Positions 15,181-25,054 of a DNA stretch of 64,000 nucleotides are shown here, one piece after another; the first letter of the stretch is position 1; the number at the start of each line of letters is the position of its first letter. The notes beneath the pieces were generated by a model. That model ran no database searches, was not told the origin of the DNA, and saw only the letters and a program-made list of their open reading frames with translations. The DNA comes from Proteiniphilum sp. UBA5384 (GTDB lineage Bacteria > Bacteroidota > Bacteroidia > Bacteroidales > Dysgonomonadaceae). The stretch is taken from NCBI RefSeq assembly GCF_002410825.1, contig NZ_DHOS01000062.1, positions 62,001 to 126,000 on the forward strand, written 5' to 3'. The translations under genes were made by a program, and so were the position numbers.

Positions 15181-18100
15181 ATGAATTTTAATCTAATTAT
15201 AAACGCAAAAGCAAAGATTTTCTTCCTGTTTTTCTGTTTAATATCAATTCAAACAATTGCTTATGCACAAAATAATGCAACAATAACCCTGACTAGCAAA
15301 AGCATATCGGTTATTGATGCACTACGTGAGATAGAAAAACAGTCGAAGCTATCCATCGCTTTTAATGAGTCTCAACTGGCAGACAAGAAAGCGACCAATC
15401 TCAATGTAAAGAACGGTTCAGTAGAAGAAGCTCTCACCAGCGTATTGCGCGGGTCAGGTTTTACCTATAGGATCAAGGACGGATATGTAGTAATCATTTC
15501 CGATACCGCTCCCCCCTCGGCACAAAAGAAAATCACCGGACAGGTATTGGATGAAAACGATGAACCGATGATAGGGGTAACGGTAATTGTGGAAGGAGAC
15601 CCTTCAACAGGAACTGCTACCAATATCGATGGTAATTTCACATTACAGGTAGAGGACGGGGCTGTGCTAAACATCTCCTATATAGGTTACGATACCCGGA
15701 AGGTGACTATCACAGGGCAAAACAGCTATACCATACATCTGATACCGGATACACAGCTGCTTTCTGAAGTAGTGGTAACGGCTCTCGGCATCAAACGCTC
15801 GGAGAAAGCACTCAGTTACAATGTACAACAGATTGCCGGCAACGACCTGGTAGGTATCAAGGATGCCAACTTCATCAATTCACTCTCAGGAAAGATTGCA
15901 GGGTTAAATATCAACAGTTCCTCTTCGGGTATCGGGGGAGCAAGTAAAGTGGTTATGCGAGGTACCAAGAGTATTGAACAGACCAGTAATGCCCTGTACG
16001 TGATCGACGGTGTACCAATGTACAACTTCAGTGGGGGTGGCGAAACCGTTTTCGGTTCAAAAGGGTCGTCCGAAGGAATTGCGGATATCAACCCGGAGGA
16101 TATCGAAAACATCTCGGTGCTCACGGGAGCAGCTGCAGCAGCCCTTTATGGTAGCGATGCAGCCAACGGTGCCATCGTGATTACTACCAAAAGCGGACAA
16201 TCGGGCAAAACCCTGATCAGCGTCTCAAGTAATATGGAGATGATGAATCCCTTTATCCTGCCGAAGTTCCAAAACCGTTACGGTACTTCCGACCAGTACC
16301 TCAGCTGGGGATCACGCCTGAACGCCTCGAACTTCATGGGATATGATCCGAAGAAAGATTATTTTCAACGGGGAATGGCCGCTACCGAATCGGTCTCACT
16401 CTCCACCGGAACAGAGAAGAACCAGACTTATCTCTCCGCTTCTGCTGTTAATTCCATTGGAATCATTCCCAATAACAAGTATAACCGGTATAATTTTACT
16501 TTCCGAAATTCAACAGCGTTCTACGATGACCAGGTGAAACTGGATGTAGGAGCAAGCTATATCCGTCAGGACGACCGCAATATGACCAACCAGGGAATAT
16601 ACCTCAATCCTCTTACATCTGCCTATCTCTTCCCAAGAGGAAACGACTGGGAAGATATCCGGATGTATGAACGTTATAATCCTTCAAGAAAAATCAATGA
16701 ACAGTACTGGCCTTCGGGTGCTGCCACTTACGTGATGCAGAATCCTTACTGGATCAATTATCGCAACCTGCGCGAGAATAAGAAAGACCGTTATATGGCC
16801 AATGCCGGATTGACTTATTTTATCAACGACTGGATCAATATTTCGGCACGTATCAGGATGGACCATTCGGGAAACGATTATACTGAAAAATTGTATGCAT
16901 CCACCAATACACTGATGACCGAAGGATCGCCAAACGGATTTTATGGATTTACACGCAGTGTGGACAAACAGATGTATGGCGACATATTGCTGAATATCAA
17001 TAAAGAACTCAGGGATGAACTTACCTTCCAGTTCAATGGTGGTGTTTCGTTCTCCGATATGCGTTCAGATGCGTTTCTGAACAGAGGTCCGATCGCTTAT
17101 GGACTCGGGGTGGCAGAAGGAGTCAATGAACCGGTAGGAATTCCCAACGTATTTAATATATTCCAGTTAAGCGACACCCAAACCCTTAGAGAACAAAACG
17201 GATGGAGGGAAAAAACCAATTCTATTTTCGGAAGTGCCGAATTAGGATATAAAAGTACCTATTACCTGACGCTGACCGGAAGAAACGACTGGCCTTCACA
17301 ACTGGCCGGACCTAATTCAAAAAGCCGCTCGTTCTTCTATCCTTCGGTAGGAGGATCGGCAGTGATCTCCGAAATAGTGGACTTGCCGAAGCAGATCTCC
17401 TATATGAAGGTAAGAGCTTCATGGGCATCGGTGGGACTTCCTTTCCGTCGTTTCTTGGCCAATCCCACCTACTCTTGGGATGCCGGCAACAAAGTGTGGA
17501 TTACCAAAACCCATTACCCGTTATATAACCTGAAACCGGAACGGACAAATTCGTGGGAGTTTGGGTTAGATACACGTTTCCTGAAAGGGTTTAATTTTGA
17601 TTTCACCTACTATTATGCCAATACCTATAACCAGACGTTTAACCCCAAGCTTTCGGTATCGTCCGGTTGGTCGGATATCTTCATTCAGACGGGAAGTGTA
17701 CTCAACCAGGGAATAGAGTTGGGATTGGGCTACAAGAACCAGTGGAACAAATTCTCATGGTCATCCTATTACACCCTGAGCATGAACAGGAACAGGATCC
17801 TCGATCTGGCAGATGATGCAATCAACCCGATCACAGGAGAGAAATTCTCCATTGAACACCTCGACGTGGGAGGATTGGGACAAACCCGTTTTATCCTGAA
17901 AAAGAAGGGTGGACTCGGGGATATCTATTCTACAACCGATCTGGCACGTGATAGCAAAGGCAATATCTATATCGACGAGAACGGTTCGATCCAGTCGACC
18001 AAGATCAACCAGTTAGAAGATTATATCAAACTGGGAAGCGTATTCCCAAAATCAAATATGGGATGGAAAAATGATTTTAAGTATGGCAACTTCAGCTTGG

Positions 18101-18540
18101 GATTCTTGCTTTCCGCTCGCTTCGGCGGCGTAGTCTTCTCCCGGACACAAGCGGCAATGGACTATTATGGGGTATCGGAAGCATCTGCTAAAGCACGTGA
18201 TAACGGTGGCGTAATTATAAATGGTGGCGACCATATCTCAGCCGAAAAATGGTATACCACTATAGGCAGTGGTGATGCAGTAGCACCCTATTATATTTAT
18301 GATGCTACCAATATAAGGCTGCAAGAAGCCAGTATAGGTTATAATTTTCCTCGGGCATGGTTCAGGGGGGTTGCAGATATGACACTTTCACTGACCGGAA
18401 GAAACCTGTGGATGATTTACTGCAAAGCTCCTTTCGATCCCGAATCAGTAGCTTCTACTGAAAACTACTACCAGGGAATGGATTATTTTATGACTCCGGC
18501 TACAAGAAGCTTTGGCCTGAATCTGAGAGTTACTTTTTAA
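15181..18540 (+). CDS. SusC/RagA TonB-dependent receptor with STN signalling domain (PUL copy 1)
   Basis: This 1119-residue outer-membrane receptor has a signal peptide ending near AYAQ, an STN domain (residues about 33-95, SKSISVIDALREIEKQSKLS), a carboxypeptidase-like regulatory domain (about 118-190, ITGQVLDENDEPMIGVTVIV), a TonB box and plug (SEVVVTALGIKRSEKALSY, YVIDGVPM, VLTGAAAAALYGSDAANGAI) and a long barrel ending FGLNLRVTF. The STN domain signals to the FecR protein upstream, and the barrel imports the oligosaccharide with the SusD lid. Its order and STN match the second copy at 26917. Length is in the usual range. Confidence 0.95.
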   Translation: MNFNLIINAKAKIFFLFFCLISIQTIAYAQNNATITLTSKSISVIDALREIEKQSKLSIAFNESQLADKKATNLNVKNGSVEEALTSVLRGSGFTYRIKDGYVVIISDTAPPSAQKKITGQVLDENDEPMIGVTVIVEGDPSTGTATNIDGNFTLQVEDGAVLNISYIGYDTRKVTITGQNSYTIHLIPDTQLLSEVVVTALGIKRSEKALSYNVQQIAGNDLVGIKDANFINSLSGKIAGLNINSSSSGIGGASKVVMRGTKSIEQTSNALYVIDGVPMYNFSGGGETVFGSKGSSEGIADINPEDIENISVLTGAAAAALYGSDAANGAIVITTKSGQSGKTLISVSSNMEMMNPFILPKFQNRYGTSDQYLSWGSRLNASNFMGYDPKKDYFQRGMAATESVSLSTGTEKNQTYLSASAVNSIGIIPNNKYNRYNFTFRNSTAFYDDQVKLDVGASYIRQDDRNMTNQGIYLNPLTSAYLFPRGNDWEDIRMYERYNPSRKINEQYWPSGAATYVMQNPYWINYRNLRENKKDRYMANAGLTYFINDWINISARIRMDHSGNDYTEKLYASTNTLMTEGSPNGFYGFTRSVDKQMYGDILLNINKELRDELTFQFNGGVSFSDMRSDAFLNRGPIAYGLGVAEGVNEPVGIPNVFNIFQLSDTQTLREQNGWREKTNSIFGSAELGYKSTYYLTLTGRNDWPSQLAGPNSKSRSFFYPSVGGSAVISEIVDLPKQISYMKVRASWASVGLPFRRFLANPTYSWDAGNKVWITKTHYPLYNLKPERTNSWEFGLDTRFLKGFNFDFTYYYANTYNQTFNPKLSVSSGWSDIFIQTGSVLNQGIELGLGYKNQWNKFSWSSYYTLSMNRNRILDLADDAINPITGEKFSIEHLDVGGLGQTRFILKKKGGLGDIYSTTDLARDSKGNIYIDENGSIQSTKINQLEDYIKLGSVFPKSNMGWKNDFKYGNFSLGFLLSARFGGVVFSRTQAAMDYYGVSEASAKARDNGGVIINGGDHISAEKWYTTIGSGDAVAPYYIYDATNIRLQEASIGYNFPRAWFRGVADMTLSLTGRNLWMIYCKAPFDPESVASTENYYQGMDYFMTPATRSFGLNLRVTF

Positions 18541-18552
18541 ATTCAATACGTT

Positions 18553-20142
18553 ATGATGAAATATTACAGTCAAATCAGCTTTATGATTGTCGTGATAGCC
18601 GGCACTCTCTTATTTACCGGTTGTACGGACGGATTTGAAGATATAAATAAAGACCCGTATGGGGTCAGCAAAGAGGAAGCATCGAGGGATGCTTATGGAG
18701 AGAGTGCGGCCATGCAGGCAATACAAAGTTGGGTAGTACCCACTTTCCCCAATGCCAGCCAGTTTACCGAATGTCTGTTGGGAGGTAGTTGGAGCGGTTA
18801 TTTTGCCGATTCAAATCCGGGATTCAATGGCAAGAATTTCGCTACCTATCGCCCTGAGCCGGACTGGAACAAAGTGTTGTTCACCGATATTATCACCAAT
18901 GTCTATCCCAATTATACGGCACTAAAAGACGTGACCGAAGATGAGATATTGATTTCAGTGGCAGAAATATGCAAGGTGGCGGCATTGCACCGCGTTACGG
19001 ATGCGTATGGTCCCATACCCTACTCCAGGATCGGCGAGAATGGCGAACTAAATACCCCGTTTGATTCACAAGAAGATATTTACCGCAAGATGTTTCAAGA
19101 ACTGACAAATGCTGTAAATATACTGACCGTCCGTCAGACCGAATCGTTCAGTTCCAACGCCGACAGAGTATATAACGGTAATATCCTCTCATGGATAAAA
19201 TTTGCCAATTCACTCAAGTTACGTCTTGCGATGCGACTTGCTTATGTATCTCCCGCCCTCGCGCAAGAGATGGCAGAAGAGGCAACAGGGCATGAAACAG
19301 GTGTAATGGAATCGAATGCCGACAATGCCAAAATCGCGGGATTCGGAAAAGACGGAAATCCTCTTCACCGTATCATGTATCTTTGGAACGATGGCGACTC
19401 GAGGGTATCAGCCGACATCACTTCCTATATGAATGGGTTCCGGGATCCGAGAATGGAAAAGTATTTTACATGGTCTACCTTTACCGTAGCGGACGGCACC
19501 ACACTCAATGGTTATATCGGCTTACGCTCCGGCATTATGATTCCTGCCGCTCAGGAAGCACAGAAATATTCCAATTATAATGTAACACCCAGTACACAAA
19601 TGCTTTGGATGAACGCTGCTGAAGTGGCATTCCTCAGGGCCGAAGGTGCTTTGCGTGGATGGAACATGGGTGGCGGAAGTGCAGCAGACTTTTACGCAAA
19701 AGGTGTGGAACTCTCCTTTGATGAATGGGGAGCCGGCGGAGCAGACAACTATCTGACGGATAATACAAGCACTCCTGCCTCTTATATTGATCCGATGGGA
19801 AAAAATACTTATGCGGGAAATATAAGCAGCATCACCATCGCATGGAACGAGAATGCCGGTTTTGAAGAGAATCTGGAGCGTATCATTACCCAGAAATGGA
19901 TAGCGATCTTTCCTCTGGGACTGGAGGCATGGGCTGAATACCGCAGAACGGGATACCCGAACCTTATGCCGGTTGCAGTGAATAATAGTGGAGGAATGGT
20001 AAATACTGCTCGAGGAGCGAGGCGGTTGGCCTATCCGGGTGAAGAAATTACTACCAACGAAGCGAATGTACGTTATGCTATCGAGAATTACCTCAAAGGT
20101 GCCGATACCATGGCTACACGTCTCTGGTGGGATGCTAAATAA
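18553..20142 (+). CDS. SusD-like outer-membrane lipoprotein (PUL copy 1)
   Basis: This 529-residue lipoprotein (Cys24, LFTGC) has SusD-type features: DINKDPYGVSKEEA, an N-terminal TPR-like region with VAALHRVTDAYGPIPYSRIG, a middle block WIKFANSLKLRLAMRLAY, and the C-terminal EVAFLRAEGALRGW and IITQKWIAIFPLGLEAWAEY. These blocks are typical of the SusD-like group with short C-termini. It acts as the lid of the SusC at 15181, twelve bases upstream, and captures oligosaccharides at the surface. The paralogue in the second copy (30240) shares the same blocks. Confidence 0.93.
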   Translation: MMKYYSQISFMIVVIAGTLLFTGCTDGFEDINKDPYGVSKEEASRDAYGESAAMQAIQSWVVPTFPNASQFTECLLGGSWSGYFADSNPGFNGKNFATYRPEPDWNKVLFTDIITNVYPNYTALKDVTEDEILISVAEICKVAALHRVTDAYGPIPYSRIGENGELNTPFDSQEDIYRKMFQELTNAVNILTVRQTESFSSNADRVYNGNILSWIKFANSLKLRLAMRLAYVSPALAQEMAEEATGHETGVMESNADNAKIAGFGKDGNPLHRIMYLWNDGDSRVSADITSYMNGFRDPRMEKYFTWSTFTVADGTTLNGYIGLRSGIMIPAAQEAQKYSNYNVTPSTQMLWMNAAEVAFLRAEGALRGWNMGGGSAADFYAKGVELSFDEWGAGGADNYLTDNTSTPASYIDPMGKNTYAGNISSITIAWNENAGFEENLERIITQKWIAIFPLGLEAWAEYRRTGYPNLMPVAVNNSGGMVNTARGARRLAYPGEEITTNEANVRYAIENYLKGADTMATRLWWDAK

Positions 20143-20161
20143 TAAAAAACTGAAGAATCAT

Positions 20162-21217
20162 ATGAATAATATAAGATACATAAAAAGAAAACACTGGATG
20201 TTCGGCTTGTTGGCTGCACTGGTTTTCACTGCTTGCAGCGACTGGAGAGAGGTGGAACCGGTAACATTAAACGAAGCGGATATTACCAAACAGAATCCCG
20301 AACTCTATGCAGCCTACCTTGAGAGCGTGAGGAATTATAAGCAATCCGATCATAAAGTGATGATCTCATGGTTCAATAACAGTAATAAGGTACCTCTGAG
20401 TCGGGCTCATCATATCAGTGTTCTTCCTGACAGCATCGATATCGTATCGTTGTCGCACCCTGCCAATCTTGCGCAATATGAACTGGATGAGATGGAAGAA
20501 GCAAGACGTGAAAAAGGAACAAAATTTGTGTACGATATGGATTTCGAGGCTATCAAACTGATGTATGAAACCATGGTGGCAGATATGGAAGAAAAAAGGG
20601 GGGAAGAACCGCCCCAAATTCCTACATTCGTGAATTTTCTAGTGGATACCGTCAACCAAATCCTGCCTTTGACTAAGGAATACAATTATGACGGTATCAT
20701 CCTCGGTTATAAAGGTAAAAATACGCTCTATATGACCGAAGCGGAAAAGCAACTCTATACAGCCTACGAAAAAGCTTTTATCGGCATTGCCGAGGACTGG
20801 TTTGGCAGGAACAGCGATAAAATAATCCTTTTTGAAGGATATCCTCAGAACCTGCTGAATAAGAGCATCCTTGAAAAAAGCCGCTATATCATTATCCCTT
20901 CCTCGGATGCGGGAAATAGTTCGAAACTCACCTATAACATAATGTTAGCCAACGTGGAAGGTGTACCGTCCGACCGCTATATCGTGTCTGTGGAAGCCAC
21001 CTCCCTGGATAAGAATGATGTGAAGACCGGTTATTGGACCGATGGTGTAACCAGATCTGTTACAGGCGCTTCCCGATGGGTGATATCGCATCATACGGGG
21101 TATACTGTTGCCGGAATGGGAATTAAGAATGTCAATAATGATTATTTCAATATTGCCCGTATTTATCCATATACGTGCGATGCTATTGCAAAGATGAATC
21201 CTTCTCCAAAAAAATAA
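20162..21217 (+). CDS. GH18-fold lipoprotein lacking catalytic residues (pseudo-chitinase)
   Basis: This 351-residue lipoprotein has its Cys at residue 25 (FTACSDW). Its N-terminal part aligns by eye with the active GH18 at 31850 (WF-N, LPDSI-IVS, KGTKFV) and both directly follow SusD. The GH18 motif DGxDxDxE reads YDGIILGYKG here (D177, then I180, G182 and K184), so all three catalytic acids after the first Asp are gone. A TIM-barrel fold is retained over the full length without stops, so it is likely a sugar-binding protein rather than a decaying gene. The start at 20162 gives a clean signal peptide; the frame upstream overlaps susD. Confidence 0.8.
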   Translation: MNNIRYIKRKHWMFGLLAALVFTACSDWREVEPVTLNEADITKQNPELYAAYLESVRNYKQSDHKVMISWFNNSNKVPLSRAHHISVLPDSIDIVSLSHPANLAQYELDEMEEARREKGTKFVYDMDFEAIKLMYETMVADMEEKRGEEPPQIPTFVNFLVDTVNQILPLTKEYNYDGIILGYKGKNTLYMTEAEKQLYTAYEKAFIGIAEDWFGRNSDKIILFEGYPQNLLNKSILEKSRYIIIPSSDAGNSSKLTYNIMLANVEGVPSDRYIVSVEATSLDKNDVKTGYWTDGVTRSVTGASRWVISHHTGYTVAGMGIKNVNNDYFNIARIYPYTCDAIAKMNPSPKK

Positions 21218-21221
21218 GACA

Positions 21222-22355
21222 ATGAAACGATATAGTATATATATAATGTTACTGGCAATGCTCCTGGTGGTAAGTTGTCAAAGTGACAATGACAGTTTTG
21301 ACAATAAGCTTTATATCAAAAGCAATACGAAAGTGGGGGAAATTCTCTTCACCGGCGGTGATCCGGATCAGGAGAAAGTACTCCAAGCTGAGATGGCGAT
21401 GCCTGCCGAACAGGATATCAAGATTACATACGGGGTAGATAATTCACTCGTTGATACCTATAATGAGGCATATTATGAGACTGCTGAATTACTCCCTGCC
21501 GGAAATTACGAATGGATTGAAACAGAATCGATTATCTATGCCGGCACTGTACTCTCTACCGAATCGCGTATCCTTTTCAAGGAATTCTCACAACTCGACC
21601 GGGATAAGGTGTATGTGCTTCCGGTCACCATTTCAGACACCAATATCGCCGTACTAAAGAGTGCTCGTACCTATTATTACGTGGTAAGAGGTGCATCTTT
21701 GATCAATGTGGTAGCCGATATCGACGAGAATTACCTGTCGGTAAAGTGGACTAATCCATCCGTGTGTAACAACCTTACACAAGTGACGATGGAAGCGCTG
21801 ATCCGGGTACGGAATTTCGACAAGATGATTAGTACGATCATGGGAATTGAAGGCTCTTTCCTGATTCGTATCGGAGATGCCAATTTCCCCTCGAACCAGA
21901 TACAGATTGCCACCAACTTTGGTAATTTCCCCAGTTCCGACGTGAACAAAGGATTGCCGGTAAATGAATGGGTGCATGTGGCATTGACGTTCGACGCCTC
22001 ATCCAGGACTGCAATCATCTATGTAAATGGCAAGAAACAATCTGAAGACTTTTTATACATATCCACAGTCAATCTGGGAAACAATAATTTCTTCATAGGA
22101 CGTTCTTATGACGATAACCGCTGGCTTGCAGGCGAGATATCGGAATGCAGGATATGGAATATCATCCGTTCCCAGGAAGAGATTGCCAACAATCCCTACT
22201 CTGTAGATCCCGATTCGGAAGGTCTGGTAGCTTATTGGAAGTTTGACGAAGGTGCAGGTAGCACCGTCAAAGACCACTCCGGCAATGGAAATAATGCATT
22301 GGCAAACAACACATTAAAATGGACGCCGGTAAAATTACCTGCCCCGGGACAATAA
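21222..22355 (+). CDS. DUF1735 plus LamG-like lectin-domain lipoprotein (PUL copy 1)
   Basis: This 377-residue lipoprotein (Cys19, VVSCQ) has an N-terminal DUF1735 beta-sandwich (residues about 25-155, with YVLPVTISDTN) and a C-terminal LamG/concanavalin-like domain (about 160-375). Typical LamG blocks are MEALIRVRNFD, EWVHVALTFDAS, IYVNGKKQS, FFIGRSYDDNRWLAGEISEC and GLVAYWKFDEGAGSTVKDHS. No catalytic motif is expected; the role is surface glycan binding. It starts four bases after the GH18-like gene and has a close counterpart at 33034 in the second PUL. Confidence 0.88.
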   Translation: MKRYSIYIMLLAMLLVVSCQSDNDSFDNKLYIKSNTKVGEILFTGGDPDQEKVLQAEMAMPAEQDIKITYGVDNSLVDTYNEAYYETAELLPAGNYEWIETESIIYAGTVLSTESRILFKEFSQLDRDKVYVLPVTISDTNIAVLKSARTYYYVVRGASLINVVADIDENYLSVKWTNPSVCNNLTQVTMEALIRVRNFDKMISTIMGIEGSFLIRIGDANFPSNQIQIATNFGNFPSSDVNKGLPVNEWVHVALTFDASSRTAIIYVNGKKQSEDFLYISTVNLGNNNFFIGRSYDDNRWLAGEISECRIWNIIRSQEEIANNPYSVDPDSEGLVAYWKFDEGAGSTVKDHSGNGNNALANNTLKWTPVKLPAPGQ

Positions 22356-22447
22356 TGTCGATTTAATGATTTACTAATTTAACGATTTGAAGATTGAGAA
22401 TTTGATAGGAAATTTGAAATCCAGAATCTTGAAATTAAAAAAACTAT

Positions 22448-23848
22448 ATGAAAAATAATATATTAGCTATTTCGAAATACTTTGCCATACTTCTCCTGTT
22501 GGGAGGCTTTTTCAGCGCCTGCGATGAGAGTATCGACCTGGCAAAGCTTGACGAGACTCCTTATGAATTGTCCGATGAAGTGATCGGATATATCAGGAAT
22601 AATGGAGGGAACCGGAAACAGAGTTTTACCGAGTTCCGGGACAAGGGCGTTGAAGAAATCTATATCGCATTGAACAGTGAAGCACCGGCAGAAGTTACTG
22701 TTTCGCTGAAATTTGAACCTTCACTGCTGGAGGCTTATAACAGCACCAACGAAACAGAGTATGAATTATTCCCGGCATCGGCAGTAACCGTTCCCGCACA
22801 AGTGACTATCGCAAAAGGAAGTAAATTGTCAGCGAAAGCGGAAGTGGAATTCGAAACAACCGAAATATTGGCACGAGAGGGAACTTACGTGATCCCCGTA
22901 AAAGCTGAGCCGGTATCGGGAAATATAAAGCTCTCCGAAACCGAATCGAATTTCCTGATCTTCGTAAAAGACCTGAGTAAATTACCGACCGCCGAAAAAT
23001 CCACAGGCATAAAAATTATCAGTTGTATGGAGGTGAATGACACCAATCCGCTGAATAATCTCTGCTTTACATTGAAGGGAAGTGGAAAACCGCTGATCGA
23101 CATGGTAATCCTCTTTTCGGCCAATATCAATTATGATAATTCAACAGAAAAGGTTTTTGTCTTTAACAACCCCAATGTACAGCATCTCCTGGATAACCGC
23201 GAAAAATATCTCAAACCTTTACAAGATAGGGGAATAGAAGTGGTCCTCGGAATTCTTGGAAACCACGACCATTCGGGGATAGCCAACCTTGGCACAGAGG
23301 CAGCCCGCCAGTTTGCACAAGAATTGAAAACGGTGTGTGATGCTTACCAACTCGATGGGGTATTCTTTGATGATGAGTATTCTAAATACCTGAATCCACC
23401 ACCTCCCGGATTTGTAACACCATCAAGTGACGCTGCGGCACGGTTGTGTTACGAGACTAAGAAGGTAATGCCCGATAAGATTGTTGCAGTGTATGTCTAC
23501 AGTCGCACATACAGTCTTCCTGCTGTGGAGGGACAAGATTCCGGCACCTTTATCGATTATGGGATTCATGATTACGGCGGCAGCTTCGATCTGGCTACTA
23601 ACTATCCAGGATTGCCCAGATCGGGAATGGCGCTTTACTCTCAGGAATATGCCCAGGGACGTATAACTTCGGAAAACAACTTGCGGAGATTACGGAACGA
23701 GGGGTATGGTGCCCATATGATTTTCGCCATGGATCCGCTTCGGGCAAATTTCGAATGGTCACAAAAACGGTCTATGGAGAGCATTGCAAGGGTATTATTC
23801 GATGACGAGTTGGTCTATGATGGCAAGCCATATAGTAAAGATTGGTAA
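22448..23848 (+). CDS. DUF1735-GH18 endo-beta-N-acetylglucosaminidase lipoprotein
   Basis: This 466-residue lipoprotein (Cys25, FSACDES) has an N-terminal DUF1735 domain (residues about 30-175) and a GH18 barrel (about 190-466). The catalytic motif is LDGVFFDDEYS, with D308 and E310 as the assisting acid and acid/base. This DxxxxDxE form is that of the EndoH/EndoF/EndoBT-3987 group, which cleave the chitobiose core of N-glycans between the two GlcNAc residues. Other GH18 strands are visible (VVLGILGNHDHSGIAN, IVAVYVYSRTYS, GMALYSQEYAQG). It follows the LamG gene after 92 bases. EndoH-like specificity is inferred from the motif and context. Confidence 0.88.
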   Translation: MKNNILAISKYFAILLLLGGFFSACDESIDLAKLDETPYELSDEVIGYIRNNGGNRKQSFTEFRDKGVEEIYIALNSEAPAEVTVSLKFEPSLLEAYNSTNETEYELFPASAVTVPAQVTIAKGSKLSAKAEVEFETTEILAREGTYVIPVKAEPVSGNIKLSETESNFLIFVKDLSKLPTAEKSTGIKIISCMEVNDTNPLNNLCFTLKGSGKPLIDMVILFSANINYDNSTEKVFVFNNPNVQHLLDNREKYLKPLQDRGIEVVLGILGNHDHSGIANLGTEAARQFAQELKTVCDAYQLDGVFFDDEYSKYLNPPPPGFVTPSSDAAARLCYETKKVMPDKIVAVYVYSRTYSLPAVEGQDSGTFIDYGIHDYGGSFDLATNYPGLPRSGMALYSQEYAQGRITSENNLRRLRNEGYGAHMIFAMDPLRANFEWSQKRSMESIARVLFDDELVYDGKPYSKDW

Positions 23849-23895
23849 ATTGATTTAATGATGTGATGATTCACAAAAAATAACATTTGAATCGT

Positions 23896-24873
23896 ATGAA
23901 AATAAATTATAGAAAATTACCCGGAATATTGCTATTAGCTCTTCCCGGATTTATGTTCCTTTCCTGTAATGACAAGGAGGATCTCACTCCCATCAAAGAC
24001 ACTAATGATCTGGTGATCGGGCAGAAACAGGTAGAGCTAGTCGTAGGTGACAAGACAGAACTGGAGATTGCAGAAGGAAATAACGAGTATAAGGCTCTCG
24101 TCTTAAATGAAGAGGTAGCTTCTGTAAAGATTTCCGGCAATAAGCTGCTCATTGACGCGCTTTCATTGGGAAGAACCCCTGTTATTATTTCAGATGGCAG
24201 TAGTCAATATTGTTCCATTGATATTGTTTCTTATCATTACAAAACGGTTTCCGTAGAATCCGACGCAACAATAGACATTTTACTGCCACTGGGAGATAAC
24301 AAAACGAAGAGTATAAAAATACTGGAAGGTAATGGGGGTTATCATGCCAGAAGTAGTGCTCCGGAAATTGTTTCGGCCTCGGTGGAGGGTGAACAACTCC
24401 TGATTACCGGAAAGAAAGAGGGTAAAGCGAGTATTGTTCTGTCAGATGGGCTTGATTTTGCTATTACCACTATAGAAGTAAATGTAACCACCACCTCTAC
24501 AACCCCTTATGACACATCAGAACTCGACGCTATCAAGAAGGATGAAACACTTTGTTACGTTTTCAACAATACTGTTGATAAGAATGAAAATACGTATTAT
24601 ACTCTCCTCAATGGTACTGAAAATGAAAAGAATCTCTATGGATGGGATCTTTCCAATTATTGGTATCTGAAAATTTATTTTGCCGGGGACAAAACGGTAG
24701 GAAAGAAGCAAAATGCTTCTCTTGTATATAATCGCCTTTCAGAGAATGTATCTGCCGATAATATTTATTTCGAGATTATCAAGAACGACGGTGAAAAGAT
24801 ATGGGCAGTATACTCTCTTTTGAAGAACGAAAAACTTTATTATGGATATTTTATTCAGGCAATCAATCCGTAG
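23896..24873 (+). CDS. Two-repeat surface lipoprotein of unknown function
   Basis: This 325-residue lipoprotein (Cys24, MFLSC) is not assigned to a family. After the leader it has two similar beta-rich segments (residues about 37-115 and about 120-200), each with a run of strands ending in a SDG turn (VIISDGSSQYC, IVLSDGLDFAI), like loose BIG2 modules. The C-terminal third (about 210-325) has a separate domain with aromatic residues (YGWDLSNYWYLKIYFAG, YYGYFIQ). It is the last gene of PUL copy 1, has no counterpart in copy 2 and precedes a strong terminator. Glycan binding is likely from position only. An in-frame TTG just upstream is not preferred. Confidence 0.7.
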   Translation: MKINYRKLPGILLLALPGFMFLSCNDKEDLTPIKDTNDLVIGQKQVELVVGDKTELEIAEGNNEYKALVLNEEVASVKISGNKLLIDALSLGRTPVIISDGSSQYCSIDIVSYHYKTVSVESDATIDILLPLGDNKTKSIKILEGNGGYHARSSAPEIVSASVEGEQLLITGKKEGKASIVLSDGLDFAITTIEVNVTTTSTTPYDTSELDAIKKDETLCYVFNNTVDKNENTYYTLLNGTENEKNLYGWDLSNYWYLKIYFAGDKTVGKKQNASLVYNRLSENVSADNIYFEIIKNDGEKIWAVYSLLKNEKLYYGYFIQAINP

Positions 24874-24960
24874 GTATTATTTGATCACCGAAATGAATGT
24901 TTGTCTAAGTCGGTAAATATTGAAAGACAATCATCTATGTAAAAAGTTTAATTAAAAATA

Positions 24961-24998
24961 AAGTAGGAGGAAAATAAAGTAGTTCCTCCTACTTTTTA
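24961..24998 (+). terminator. Strong terminator closing PUL copy 1
   Basis: AAGTAGGAGGAA (24961-24972) pairs perfectly with TTCCTCCTACTT (24983-24994) and is followed by TTT. The 12-bp stem lies 88 bases after the stop of the last PUL-1 gene and before the second sigma gene, so the two PULs are likely separate transcription units. Confidence 0.9.
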
Positions 24999-25054
24999 TC
25001 GACCTAATGATGATACAAAAGTCAAAACAAATGAATATTTTGACTGAATAATAT

